In this document: piece by piece, positions 16,463 through 24,782 of the stretch
How the letters are laid out: every line of letters begins with the position of its first letter
Position numbering within the stretch: the stretch's first letter is position 1
Origin: Acidobacteriota bacterium
GTDB taxonomy: Bacteria > Acidobacteriota > Blastocatellia > Pyrinomonadales > Pyrinomonadaceae
Reading direction: 5' to 3'
DNA length: 64,000 bases
NCBI GenBank assembly: GCA_016703965.1
Contig: JADJBB010000002.1
Location: forward strand, 495,581 to 559,580
The notes under the pieces: model-generated
What the model was told of the DNA's origin: nothing
Database searches by the model: none
Seen by the model: the letters and a program-made list of their open reading frames with translations, nothing else
Made by a program: the position numbers and the translations under genes

Positions 16463-17752
16463 ATGGCAAATCCGATGGCTGATGAAATGCGGCGTTTTCG
16501 CGGCAGTGATGAAAAGAATCCGTTCGAAGCAATGAGCGAAAGGTTCGACCGTGCCGCCAGGCTGCTCAATCTCGAAGAAGACCTTTACGCCGTGATGCGC
16601 GTGCCGAGTCGTGAACTGAAAGTTTATATTCCGGTAAGAATGGACACGGGGCATATTCAGGTTTTCGAGGGCTTTCGCGTACAGCACAATTTTGCTCGCG
16701 GCCCTGCAAAGGGCGGCATTCGCTACGCCCCGGACGTTACTCTCGACGAGGTGAAGGCCCTCTCAGCGTGGATGACGTGGAAATGCGCGGTCGTCAATGT
16801 TCCTTTCGGCGGAGGTAAGGGCGGTGTCATTTGCGATCCGCACCAGATGTCGATCGGCGAACTTGAGAGGCTGACGCGTCGGTATACGTCGGAATTGATA
16901 GATTTCATCGGCCCCGACAAAGACGTGCCAGCACCGGACATGAACACCGGTGAACAGACGATGGCATGGATCATGGATACATATTCCATGCACATGCGCC
17001 ACACAGTGAACGCGGTCGTCACCGGTAAGCCGGTCGCTCTCGGCGGTTCGCTCGGGCGTCGCGAAGCTACGGGCCGCGGCGTAATGTTTACAGTAAATGA
17101 AGCTATTAAACGTTTTAACCTCACGCCTGAGCAAACGACCGTTGTCGTTCAGGGTTCGGGAAACGTAGGCGGCATCGGTGCGGAATTGATGCACGCGGCT
17201 GGTTACAAGGTGATTGCCATATCGGATGTCGGCGGCGGTGTTTACAATCCCAACGGCCTTAATATCCCGCACGTTCTCGAATATCTGAAGAACAACAAAT
17301 CACTCGAAGGCTATCCGGATGTCGAATTTGTGGATAACAAAGCACTGCTCGAACTTGAGTGCGACGTTCTTGCCCCGTGTGCGACTGAGAATCAGATCAC
17401 ATCGGAAAATGCTGACCGCATTCGCTGTAAAATTCTTGCTGAAGGAGCTAATGGCCCGACCACACCGAAAGCAGATAAGATCCTGCACGATAAGGGCATC
17501 TTTGTCATTCCGGACATTTTGGCTAACGCCGGCGGCGTCACAGTCTCATATTTTGAATGGGTTCAGGACCGTATGGGATATTTCTGGTCTGAAGCCGAAG
17601 TGAACGAACGCCTTGAGGTTAAAATGATCGCAAGCTTTAACGAACTCGTGCATTATGCAGATAAACATAATGTGGATTCGCGAACAGCGGCGTACATGCT
17701 GGCAATCGATAGGGTCGCCTATGATACTCGTATGCGCGGGATCTACGCTTGA
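16463..17752 (+). CDS. Glutamate dehydrogenase (Glu/Leu/Phe/Val family)
   Basis: Reversibly deaminates glutamate to 2-oxoglutarate and ammonium with NAD(P). The protein has 429 residues, the length of the hexameric small-subunit type. The substrate lysines lie in GPAKGGIRY and the active-site block WKCAVVNVPFGGGKGG. The dinucleotide fold carries GSGNVGG, and DVPAPDMNTG is also characteristic. Cofactor preference cannot be read safely. The gene is single, divergent from the TPR operon, and followed by the promoter region of the next gene. Confidence 0.95.
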   Translation: MANPMADEMRRFRGSDEKNPFEAMSERFDRAARLLNLEEDLYAVMRVPSRELKVYIPVRMDTGHIQVFEGFRVQHNFARGPAKGGIRYAPDVTLDEVKALSAWMTWKCAVVNVPFGGGKGGVICDPHQMSIGELERLTRRYTSELIDFIGPDKDVPAPDMNTGEQTMAWIMDTYSMHMRHTVNAVVTGKPVALGGSLGRREATGRGVMFTVNEAIKRFNLTPEQTTVVVQGSGNVGGIGAELMHAAGYKVIAISDVGGGVYNPNGLNIPHVLEYLKNNKSLEGYPDVEFVDNKALLELECDVLAPCATENQITSENADRIRCKILAEGANGPTTPKADKILHDKGIFVIPDILANAGGVTVSYFEWVQDRMGYFWSEAEVNERLEVKMIASFNELVHYADKHNVDSRTAAYMLAIDRVAYDTRMRGIYA

Positions 17753-17835
17753 TCAGCGACGGCAAGGTTCGAAAAAACTTGATTTTTGTGGGTAGTTACG
17801 TTAACGTCAAAAGTCGGGGGAATTGTCTTTAAGTG

Positions 17836-17864
17836 TTGACTTTGAAGTCAAACTCCTCTATAAA
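17836..17864 (+). promoter_or_regulatory. Sigma-70-type promoter with palindrome over the -35 box
   Basis: TTGACT (17836-17841) and TATAAA (17859-17864) are 17 bp apart. The -35 box is one arm of the perfect inverted repeat TTGACTT-TG-AAGTCAA (17836-17851), and a second palindrome ACGTTAACGT lies at 17798-17807. A repressor binding the first palindrome would block the polymerase. It serves the large envelope-protein gene at 18046 after a leader of about 175 bases. Confidence 0.6.
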
Positions 17865-18045
17865 CATAGCGTAAGTATTGATTTTTCTTTATTTGCACTA
17901 CGTCCGGTTTCCACCACTTTTGGGTTTGGTAACTAAGCGTAACGTATGCAATAATTATGGAATTGTTTGAGGTCGGACGCGTTTTGCGGCTGATCGATGT
18001 TGTTACTATTTGAAATTTAATTTTCTATTTCGGCGGAGGAATGTG

Positions 18046-20397
18046 ATGAAACTCGCTACAAGAGTGTACGTTGTTACACTTATTATATTAACGCTCGTGT
18101 TCGCGGTGTCGGCCCAAAAGTCCGAGAAAGAGCCCAGGAACACGGCTCCAACTGTTGGAACTGGAGGACCCGTTGGTGGTCCGACAGGTCTTTTTACTGT
18201 CTATGACAGCTCGACCTTGAGAAAAGGCGAATACACCCTGAGCGCGTCACTCAGCAATTACGACCGCGATCCGGGTAACGTCGACATCTCGACCGTCCCG
18301 CTAAGTTTTCAGGTCGGCCTCTCTAATAAATTCGAGTTGTTCTTCACGACCGAAGGCTATCGCGGCGTCAAGGTGAATGCTCCGCAGAATCTTTCAGGTT
18401 TTTACCTGCCGAATTCGCAGCTTCTGATCGGTAACGCTCTCCGTCGCCCGGGTGCGATCGTGCTTGAGCCGGGCACCTCAGGAACTCGTGCGATCTATCG
18501 TCCGATCGGTTCCGCCTTTACGGCGTTTCCATTCACGGGCGGTGTTTTCTACACCCCGAACCTCGGCACAGCAGTTAACACGCTTGGACCGCCGAGAGTC
18601 GGCGGAGCTCAGGATCTGTTCCCGGGCGTTGGTTCGGTTTATGGCAGCATCCTTCCGGGTATTGTGCTGACCACGTCGCCGCTGATCAACGGCAACACGG
18701 CTCCGGCTAGCTTCTCGACCGCTCCGACGTACACTGCAGATGCTCCTTTCATCAACAGAACGTGGGGAACGTCGTCGTTCAACACGATGAACGTCGGTTT
18801 CAAATGGCGTTTCAATGATGAGAAAGCAGCGTGGGGCCATGGTATCACCGCTTTCTACCGCTACTATATGGATAGCGGCAGCGACCTCGCTGGCTTCAAC
18901 ATGATGCAGCGTGGTTCGGGCCCGGGCAGCAGCAAGGGCGACATCGGCGTTACCTATTTCGTTGACGCACGTGCCACGAAGTGGGCTAACGTGTCGTTCA
19001 ATGCGGGTTACCTCTACACCAGCAAGGTCAAGGGTACATTCGCAGGTGCTGACTATGTAATGTTCGATCCAGGCGACGAGCTTCAGTTGTCGGTCGGTGT
19101 TGATTTCCCGGTAAATAAATTTTTCCAACCTATCCTCGAGTTCCGCTCGTTGGATTATGTTGGCGGACGTACCCCAAATGCTCTTGAGCAGAATCCTAAA
19201 GACGGTATCGCTGGTTTCCGCGTTTATCCGCGTCGCTGGTTCGGCTTTGGTTTGGCTTATCGCTACAACTTTAACCAACAGGATTTCGACAGCTTCCAGG
19301 GTGATACGACCTCAAACTCGGTCACCGTTCTTTGCGGACCTGTTTCGCTTCCTGGCTGCGTTCCAACCACCACGACGGTCACCCGAGAAGGTGTCCCGGT
19401 TGGTCTTGGAACTTCGGCAGATCCGCACGGTTACATTGCTAACTTCTGGATCGGTCGTCGCGATAAACGCCTTGGCGAAGTCGTGAACCAGCCAGCGAAC
19501 GTTGACTCCGTCTCGCTGAGCGATATGGTCATCACGCTTCCTTGCCGTCCGGGCACGACATCCAAATCGGGTGCCTGCAACGACAGCAAGACGATCAGCG
19601 TATCGACCAAAGCGAGCGATCCTGAAAACGACGTCCTTACCTACAACTACACCGTCTCAGGCGGACGGATTGTCGGAACAGGTGCAAACGTTCAGTGGGA
19701 TCTCAGTTCGGCTCAGGTCGGAACTTACACGATCGTGACGGGCGTCGATGATGGTTGCGGTGTTTGCGGCAAAACGGATACCAAGACGATCCGCGTTGAA
19801 GAATGTCCTGACTGCCAGGCTCCACCGAAGACTTGTTCGTGCCCGACGCTGTCGGTTAGCGGACCTGCCGGAATCACGAATCCTGGCGACACCATGACCT
19901 TCACGGCAAGCGCAAGCGGCGATGTTACCTATAACTGGACAGTTTCGGCTGGTTCGATCGAATCCGGTCAGGGAACGCCAAGCATCACTGTTCGCACAAC
20001 CAAGGAAATGGCTGGCTCGAACGTAACCGCTACGGTAAACATCGGCGGCACAGACCCAACATGCAACTGTCTTACCACTGCGTCCGACAATGGTGGAGTA
20101 GCTGCGATCCCGACCGCAACCCCGGTTGACGAATACGGTGCTCTCAAAGATGATGACGTCAAGGCTCGTGTTGACAACTTCTATATCCAGTTGAACAACA
20201 ATCCGAGTGCTAAGGGCTACATCATCAACTACGGAACAGCCGCTCAGATCAAGAAGCAGAAAGCTCAGATCATGAAGGCGATCACCTTCCGTAAATACGA
20301 TGCAGGCCGTGTGACGTTTGTTGACGGTCCGAACAACGGCGAGGTTAAGACCAAGTTCTGGTTGGTACCTGCCGGTGCGGACAATCCACAGCCGTAA
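18046..20397 (+). CDS. Large outer-membrane/envelope protein, beta-rich with Ig/PKD-like repeats
   Basis: A 783-residue exported protein. The ATG at 18046 is preceded by GGAGGA, whereas the longer reading frame from 18010 would read through this site. The signal peptide is residues 1-24 (ending VSAQ). Residues about 50-430 look like beta-barrel strands (alternating aromatic/polar segments such as MNVGFKWRF, ITAFYRYYM, FGLAYRYNF). Residues about 490-590 and 600-690 are cysteine-containing PKD/Ig-like domains (DPENDVLTYNYTVSGG). The last 90 residues (DDVKARVDNFYIQLNNNP) resemble a degenerate OmpA-like periplasmic domain. This suggests a barrel with an anchoring module, but the function is inferred. 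It has its own promoter and a strong terminator. Confidence 0.8.
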   Translation: MKLATRVYVVTLIILTLVFAVSAQKSEKEPRNTAPTVGTGGPVGGPTGLFTVYDSSTLRKGEYTLSASLSNYDRDPGNVDISTVPLSFQVGLSNKFELFFTTEGYRGVKVNAPQNLSGFYLPNSQLLIGNALRRPGAIVLEPGTSGTRAIYRPIGSAFTAFPFTGGVFYTPNLGTAVNTLGPPRVGGAQDLFPGVGSVYGSILPGIVLTTSPLINGNTAPASFSTAPTYTADAPFINRTWGTSSFNTMNVGFKWRFNDEKAAWGHGITAFYRYYMDSGSDLAGFNMMQRGSGPGSSKGDIGVTYFVDARATKWANVSFNAGYLYTSKVKGTFAGADYVMFDPGDELQLSVGVDFPVNKFFQPILEFRSLDYVGGRTPNALEQNPKDGIAGFRVYPRRWFGFGLAYRYNFNQQDFDSFQGDTTSNSVTVLCGPVSLPGCVPTTTTVTREGVPVGLGTSADPHGYIANFWIGRRDKRLGEVVNQPANVDSVSLSDMVITLPCRPGTTSKSGACNDSKTISVSTKASDPENDVLTYNYTVSGGRIVGTGANVQWDLSSAQVGTYTIVTGVDDGCGVCGKTDTKTIRVEECPDCQAPPKTCSCPTLSVSGPAGITNPGDTMTFTASASGDVTYNWTVSAGSIESGQGTPSITVRTTKEMAGSNVTATVNIGGTDPTCNCLTTASDNGGVAAIPTATPVDEYGALKDDDVKARVDNFYIQLNNNPSAKGYIINYGTAAQIKKQKAQIMKAITFRKYDAGRVTFVDGPNNGEVKTKFWLVPAGADNPQP

Positions 20398-20447
20398 GCA
20401 TGCAAGCTTCGCATCCCTCGGGATGTGAACATCAAATAACCAAGACG

Positions 20448-20483
20448 GCCGGGACGATCATCACGAAGTCCCGGCTGTTTTTT
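20448..20483 (+). terminator. Intrinsic terminator after the envelope-protein gene
   Basis: GCCGGGAC (20448-20455) pairs perfectly with GTCCCGGC (20468-20475), followed by TG and a run of six T. A smaller hairpin CATCCC-TC-GGGATG precedes it at 20412-20425. The remaining bases up to 20734 show no gene and no clear promoter. Confidence 0.85.
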
Positions 20484-20734
20484 GTTTAAATATCTGTGCT
20501 TGTATTAAGCTAATGCTTAATTTCGCTTTGCATTGGCATTGCTTTTCTGTAAGATAGTGGTTGTTCGTTTTCATCGGCATCAACAATAGTTGTGTCAATT
20601 TACCAGATTAGTTTGGATGGAACTGCAAACCTGTGGGCCCGTTCTGAGCATCAAACCAGCGACGCGGCGCTTGCTCTGCGATCAGGTACTTGTTTTCAGG
20701 CCTTCTCATCTTTGTTATTAGGAATCTCAAGACT

Positions 20735-22915
20735 ATGCCGAACCTAAGAAAGCTTCGATCCGTTTTATCGATATTGTTGACCGTTGCGATCTCGCACGTT
20801 TCTTTGTCATTGGCATTCGCTGCTGACGTACATTCGGTTGACGCAGCTGATTCGTACGCTGACTGGCAGGTCGTCGGCCCGACTGGCGGCGATGTGCGCG
20901 TCGTCGAGATCGATCCAAAGGATAAGAACCGCCTATATATCAGCACCCTCGACGGTCAAATCCATACGTCCGCTGACGGCGGCAAGACATGGCGGCTTCT
21001 CGTTAACCTGAACAAGGCTGAGCTTATCTTGGATCAACTGCTGGTCGATTCTCAAGATTCGCGAACGATCTACACCTCCGGACATCGCGGAAACGCTCCC
21101 GGCGGCTTCTTCCGCTCGACCGACGGCGGTGAGACTTGGAAAGAATCGAAAGAACTCAAGGGCGAGTCGATCCACTCGATGACCCAATCACCGGTCGATC
21201 CAAAACTCATCCTCCTGGGAACAACACGAGGCGTTTGGTCTTCGAAAAATTCCGGTGAAAGCTGGGAGAAAATATCGTCGACTACCATGCCGGTGAATAT
21301 CGATTCGCTTGCGATCGACCCAAGGACCGAGAACACGATCTACGCCGGAACCTGGTGGCGTGCCTACAAGAGCACCGATGCCGGAAAGAACTGGCGTCTG
21401 ATACGCGACGGAATGATCGATGATTCCGATGTTTTTGCCGTGACGCTAAACCCGAAAAATCCAGATCACGTCATTGCTTCGGCGTGCAGTGGTATTTATG
21501 AGTCGTTCAACGGCGGGGAAAAATGGGCCAAGATCAATGGCATTCCGTCCCAATCGCGCCGAACCCGAGATATTCTGCAGCACCCGACGATTCCCGGCAC
21601 GGTATATGCCGCGACGACCGAGGGATTCTGGATGACGACAAATGGCGGGAAGAGCTGGGCTCTGACGACGCAGCGTAACCTTGAGATAAACTCGATCGCT
21701 GTTCACCCCGACGAGCCGAATCGTGTTTTTATTGGAACGAACAACTACGGCGTAATGGTCTCGAACGACGGCGGGCGTAATTTCCAGCAGACAAATACCA
21801 ATTTCAGCAGCCGTTTCACTTATCTCGTCACGCCGGACGTTCAGAAAGCGAATCGCCTTTACGCTGCAACGCACAACACGGCGACCGGCGGCGGTTTCTT
21901 TTTTGTCAGCGACGATAGCGGTGCAACTTGGAAGCAGTCGATCGGCTTAGACGTTGGCCGAGTCAGGACATTCACGCTCCGTCAGGATGAAACCAACCCG
22001 AATTCGATGTTTTTGGGAACCAATCTTGGCATATTCCGCACAACTGATCGTGGTAATTCGTGGACTCAACTTGCCGCCGCTAAGCCGGCAGCAAAACCGC
22101 CGGTCAAGAAGCCCGCCGCGAAGCCCGCTGCAAAGCCAGCGGTTAAAGCGCCTGTTAAGTCGACGGTTAAAAAAACAGCAGCGGTCACTGCCCGAAATGC
22201 TCCTCCCGCTGTCACGAATGCAGCGGCGGCCTCAGCACCAAAGCTTATCCCGGCGCTCACTGACAAAGTGACGATCATCGAAATGATCCCTGGCGGCGGG
22301 CTCTACGCCGGAACGGATAAAGGCCTTTACCGCAGCCTCGACCTCAACAAAGGATGGGAAAAGCTTTCTTTTGGGGAAGGCTTGAATGAAAATGTTTTTG
22401 CAGTTCACGTATCGGCGGCACGGCCCGATACGGTTTGGGTCGGAACGGCAACGTCGGGTGTCCTCGTTTCACGCGATAAGGGCATGACGTGGAATAAAGC
22501 CGGCGGAGCGGCTGATAATGTGCCGGTGAGTTCCATCACCTCCGATCCGAAACGCCCGGATTACATCTATGTGGGCACAACTCAGACCTTCTATCTTAGC
22601 CGTGACAATGGCAAAACATGGACACGCCGCGGCGGCAATCTCTCGCTGGGTAATTTTACGAGTATCCTGATCAACCCGAACAACACCGACGAGATCATTA
22701 TCTCCAGTGCGATCGATACGGACGGCGGCGTCTTTATTTCGTCCGATGCCGGTAACCGCTGGAGACGGGTGGACACAAAAGAGATGAAACTACCGAGCCG
22801 CCGAATCTGGTCAATGGCCTTCGATCCTCAGGATCCGGACCGTATCTTTGCGGCGACGCATTCCTCTGGTGTTTACAAGATCGAGCGGATCGCCAAAACG
22901 ACCGCCGGAATGTGA
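20735..22915 (+). CDS. Secreted Asp-box (BNR) beta-propeller protein with a Lys-Ala-Pro linker
   Basis: A 726-residue exported protein; the start at 20735 (MPNLRKLRSVL) gives a good signal peptide ending at about FAADV. At least a dozen Asp-box motifs of the form S-x-D-x-G-x-x-W are spread along it (SADGGKTW, STDGGETW, STDAGKNW, TTNGGKSW, SRDNGKTW, SSDAGNRW), the hallmark of sortilin/Vps10- and sialidase-like propellers. There are two propeller sets, split at about residues 446-510 by a low-complexity Lys/Ala/Pro/Val linker resembling a histone H1 tail. No sialidase arginine triad was seen, so I favour a binding or photosystem-stability-like scaffold over an enzyme. It is flanked by terminators, so it is monocistronic. 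Confidence 0.85.
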   Translation: MPNLRKLRSVLSILLTVAISHVSLSLAFAADVHSVDAADSYADWQVVGPTGGDVRVVEIDPKDKNRLYISTLDGQIHTSADGGKTWRLLVNLNKAELILDQLLVDSQDSRTIYTSGHRGNAPGGFFRSTDGGETWKESKELKGESIHSMTQSPVDPKLILLGTTRGVWSSKNSGESWEKISSTTMPVNIDSLAIDPRTENTIYAGTWWRAYKSTDAGKNWRLIRDGMIDDSDVFAVTLNPKNPDHVIASACSGIYESFNGGEKWAKINGIPSQSRRTRDILQHPTIPGTVYAATTEGFWMTTNGGKSWALTTQRNLEINSIAVHPDEPNRVFIGTNNYGVMVSNDGGRNFQQTNTNFSSRFTYLVTPDVQKANRLYAATHNTATGGGFFFVSDDSGATWKQSIGLDVGRVRTFTLRQDETNPNSMFLGTNLGIFRTTDRGNSWTQLAAAKPAAKPPVKKPAAKPAAKPAVKAPVKSTVKKTAAVTARNAPPAVTNAAAASAPKLIPALTDKVTIIEMIPGGGLYAGTDKGLYRSLDLNKGWEKLSFGEGLNENVFAVHVSAARPDTVWVGTATSGVLVSRDKGMTWNKAGGAADNVPVSSITSDPKRPDYIYVGTTQTFYLSRDNGKTWTRRGGNLSLGNFTSILINPNNTDEIIISSAIDTDGGVFISSDAGNRWRRVDTKEMKLPSRRIWSMAFDPQDPDRIFAATHSSGVYKIERIAKTTAGM

Positions 22916-22939
22916 TCGAAAGCCGGTCAAACTAAGAAA

Positions 22940-22977
22940 AAGAGCTGTCTGAAAATCAATTCAGGCAGCTTTTTTAT
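22940..22977 (+). terminator. Intrinsic terminator after the Asp-box gene
   Basis: AGCTGTCTGA (22943-22952) pairs with TCAGGCAGCT (22961-22970) with one G-U pair, followed by a T-rich tract. Confidence 0.85.
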
Positions 22978-23043
22978 TTGATCAGAACCATTGCTGGTTC
23001 GGAAAGCTCCCTACGCTTGACCCGGCGGTTGTGAGTTGGCAAC

Positions 23044-23072
23044 TTGGAACTTTTCCGCTGGAATTCTATAAT
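23044..23072 (+). promoter_or_regulatory. Sigma-70-type promoter of the bshC-mutL operon
   Basis: TTGGAA (23044-23049), a 17-bp spacer and a consensus TATAAT (23067-23072). Transcription would start near 23079, leaving a leader of about 20 bases that contains AAGGAG before the TTG start of bshC. Confidence 0.65.
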
Positions 23073-23099
23073 CTGACGAGATAACAAGGAGCCATCAGT

Positions 23100-24782
23100 T
23101 TGAAGCAAGAGACCGCTCGTGAATCTGCATCGGGGAAGCCTGGCTGTCGGGTTTCGCGATTACCATTCTCAGAGATACCGCACCAGTCGCGGCTTTTTGT
23201 TCAGTATCAGAACGACCCTCTGTCCCTCAAAAAATTCTACCCTAACGTACTCGCATCGCCCGACGATGTCGTGTCATTTATTCCGACGGTACTTTCTAAT
23301 TACACGACCGATCGCGGCCAACTCTGCGACGTTCTATCTGAGATCAACACGGCTCTCGATACCGGTGCTCTAACGGGTGAGAACATTGAGAAGCTCAGAG
23401 ATCTGGAAACGGTCGCGGTTATAACGGGACAGCAGGCAGGATTGTTCACCGGCCCTCTCTATACGATCTATAAAGCACTCTCTGCCGTAAAGCTGGCCCG
23501 GGAATTGACTGAGAAAGGAATAAAGGCCGTTCCGGTGTTTTGGGCGGCGACCGAGGACCACGATTTCGAAGAGGTTTCCGAAGCGTTCTTCGTAGACAAG
23601 ATAGGCTCTGTTACCGTTGCGAAGTACTCGCCCAAAAGCAGGATCGAGGGAACGCCCGTCGGGACCGTTACGATCGACGGCGAACTGGTGAAAATGATCG
23701 AACAGGTTTTCGATGATCTGCCCCGAAATGAATTTTCGGCAGAGATTCCCGACCGATTAGCTCAGATCTGGGCCGAGGGGACGAAGTTTGGTGAAGCATT
23801 CGGGAAGACTCTGGCTTGGTTACTTGGCAAATTTGGGATCGTTTACATCGATCCGATGCACCCAGGTGTCAAACGGCTTTCATCTCCGATCTTTGCGTCG
23901 GCGATCGAGAATGTGGACGCGATCGTGTCGAGCGTTGTTGCTCGCGGCAGGGAATTGGTGGATCAGGGCTATCACGCGCAAGTTTTGGTCGAGGAAGATT
24001 ACTTTCCACTGTTCTGGCACGACGACGAAGGGCGGCGTCTTGCCCTCAGAAAGACCGGTGAAGGCGTTTTTAAGGAGAAAACAGGCCGAAGGTCGTTTTC
24101 CGTCTCAGAATTGCGTCAGATCGCCGTAAATGAGCCGGGCCGTTTCAGCCCGGGCGTCATGCTGCGGCCTGTGGTGCAGGATTTTCTGTTCCCGACCGCG
24201 TGTTATTTCGGCGGCGGGGCTGAGGTTGCATATTTTGCCCAGAACAGTGAAGTTTACCGGGTACTCGGACGTCCGGCGACGCCCGTATTCCACCGGCAGA
24301 GTTTTACCGTAGTTGAGGCAAAACAGCGCCGCGTGCTTACCAAATTCGATCTTGAACTCAAGGATCTGTTCGATGAGAAGGAAAACACAATCCTGGATCT
24401 CGCCGCGAACAGTGTTTCGCCTGAGACCGCGCGGCTCTTTGCGGAGGTCGAAGAGCGGATCAATACGGAGATGAATCGGCTCGACCAGGCAGTTTCGCAC
24501 ATTGAGCCGACGCTTGCGGCAAATGTTGCCCGCCGTCGGCATCGGATCGTCTATCACATAGCGGCGTTGCGAAAGAAATCATTGATCGCAAAGGTTCGAA
24601 ACGATGAGATCTCGAACCGCCAGATCGCCGAGCTTTTTGCAAGCCTGATGCCGAACGGCGGGCTGCAGGAACGCACGATAAACGTGTTCTCGTTCCTGAA
24701 TAGATACGGATTGCAGTTCATCGACTGGATCTACGACGCGATCGATCTTGATGACAAAGATCACCGGATAATAGAGCTGTAA
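23100..24782 (+). CDS. bshC: Bacillithiol biosynthesis cysteine-adding enzyme BshC
   Basis: Putative last enzyme of bacillithiol synthesis, adding cysteine to glucosaminyl-malate; cytoplasmic. The protein has 560 residues and the family blocks PFSEIPHQSRLF, VITGQQAGLFTGPLYTIYKA and VFWAATEDHDFEE. The last two are signatures of BshC. A C-terminal coiled coil follows (ARLFAEVEERINTEMNRLDQ). The start is a TTG at 23100 with AAGGAG upstream; no ATG fits better. Its TAA is directly followed by the mutL ATG. BshA is not in the window. The PIG-L deacetylase further down this operon is exported and so is not an obvious BshB. Confidence 0.93.
   Translation: MKQETARESASGKPGCRVSRLPFSEIPHQSRLFVQYQNDPLSLKKFYPNVLASPDDVVSFIPTVLSNYTTDRGQLCDVLSEINTALDTGALTGENIEKLRDLETVAVITGQQAGLFTGPLYTIYKALSAVKLARELTEKGIKAVPVFWAATEDHDFEEVSEAFFVDKIGSVTVAKYSPKSRIEGTPVGTVTIDGELVKMIEQVFDDLPRNEFSAEIPDRLAQIWAEGTKFGEAFGKTLAWLLGKFGIVYIDPMHPGVKRLSSPIFASAIENVDAIVSSVVARGRELVDQGYHAQVLVEEDYFPLFWHDDEGRRLALRKTGEGVFKEKTGRRSFSVSELRQIAVNEPGRFSPGVMLRPVVQDFLFPTACYFGGGAEVAYFAQNSEVYRVLGRPATPVFHRQSFTVVEAKQRRVLTKFDLELKDLFDEKENTILDLAANSVSPETARLFAEVEERINTEMNRLDQAVSHIEPTLAANVARRRHRIVYHIAALRKKSLIAKVRNDEISNRQIAELFASLMPNGGLQERTINVFSFLNRYGLQFIDWIYDAIDLDDKDHRIIEL

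Noticed and set aside
18478..19278. 266-codon minus-strand open frame inside the envelope-protein gene
   Set aside because: Lies wholly within a well-supported gene with its own promoter and signal peptide; the antisense protein has no recognisable feature.
20735..22915. Sialidase
   Set aside because: Asp boxes are present but the arginine triad and catalytic Tyr/Glu region of sialidases were not found.
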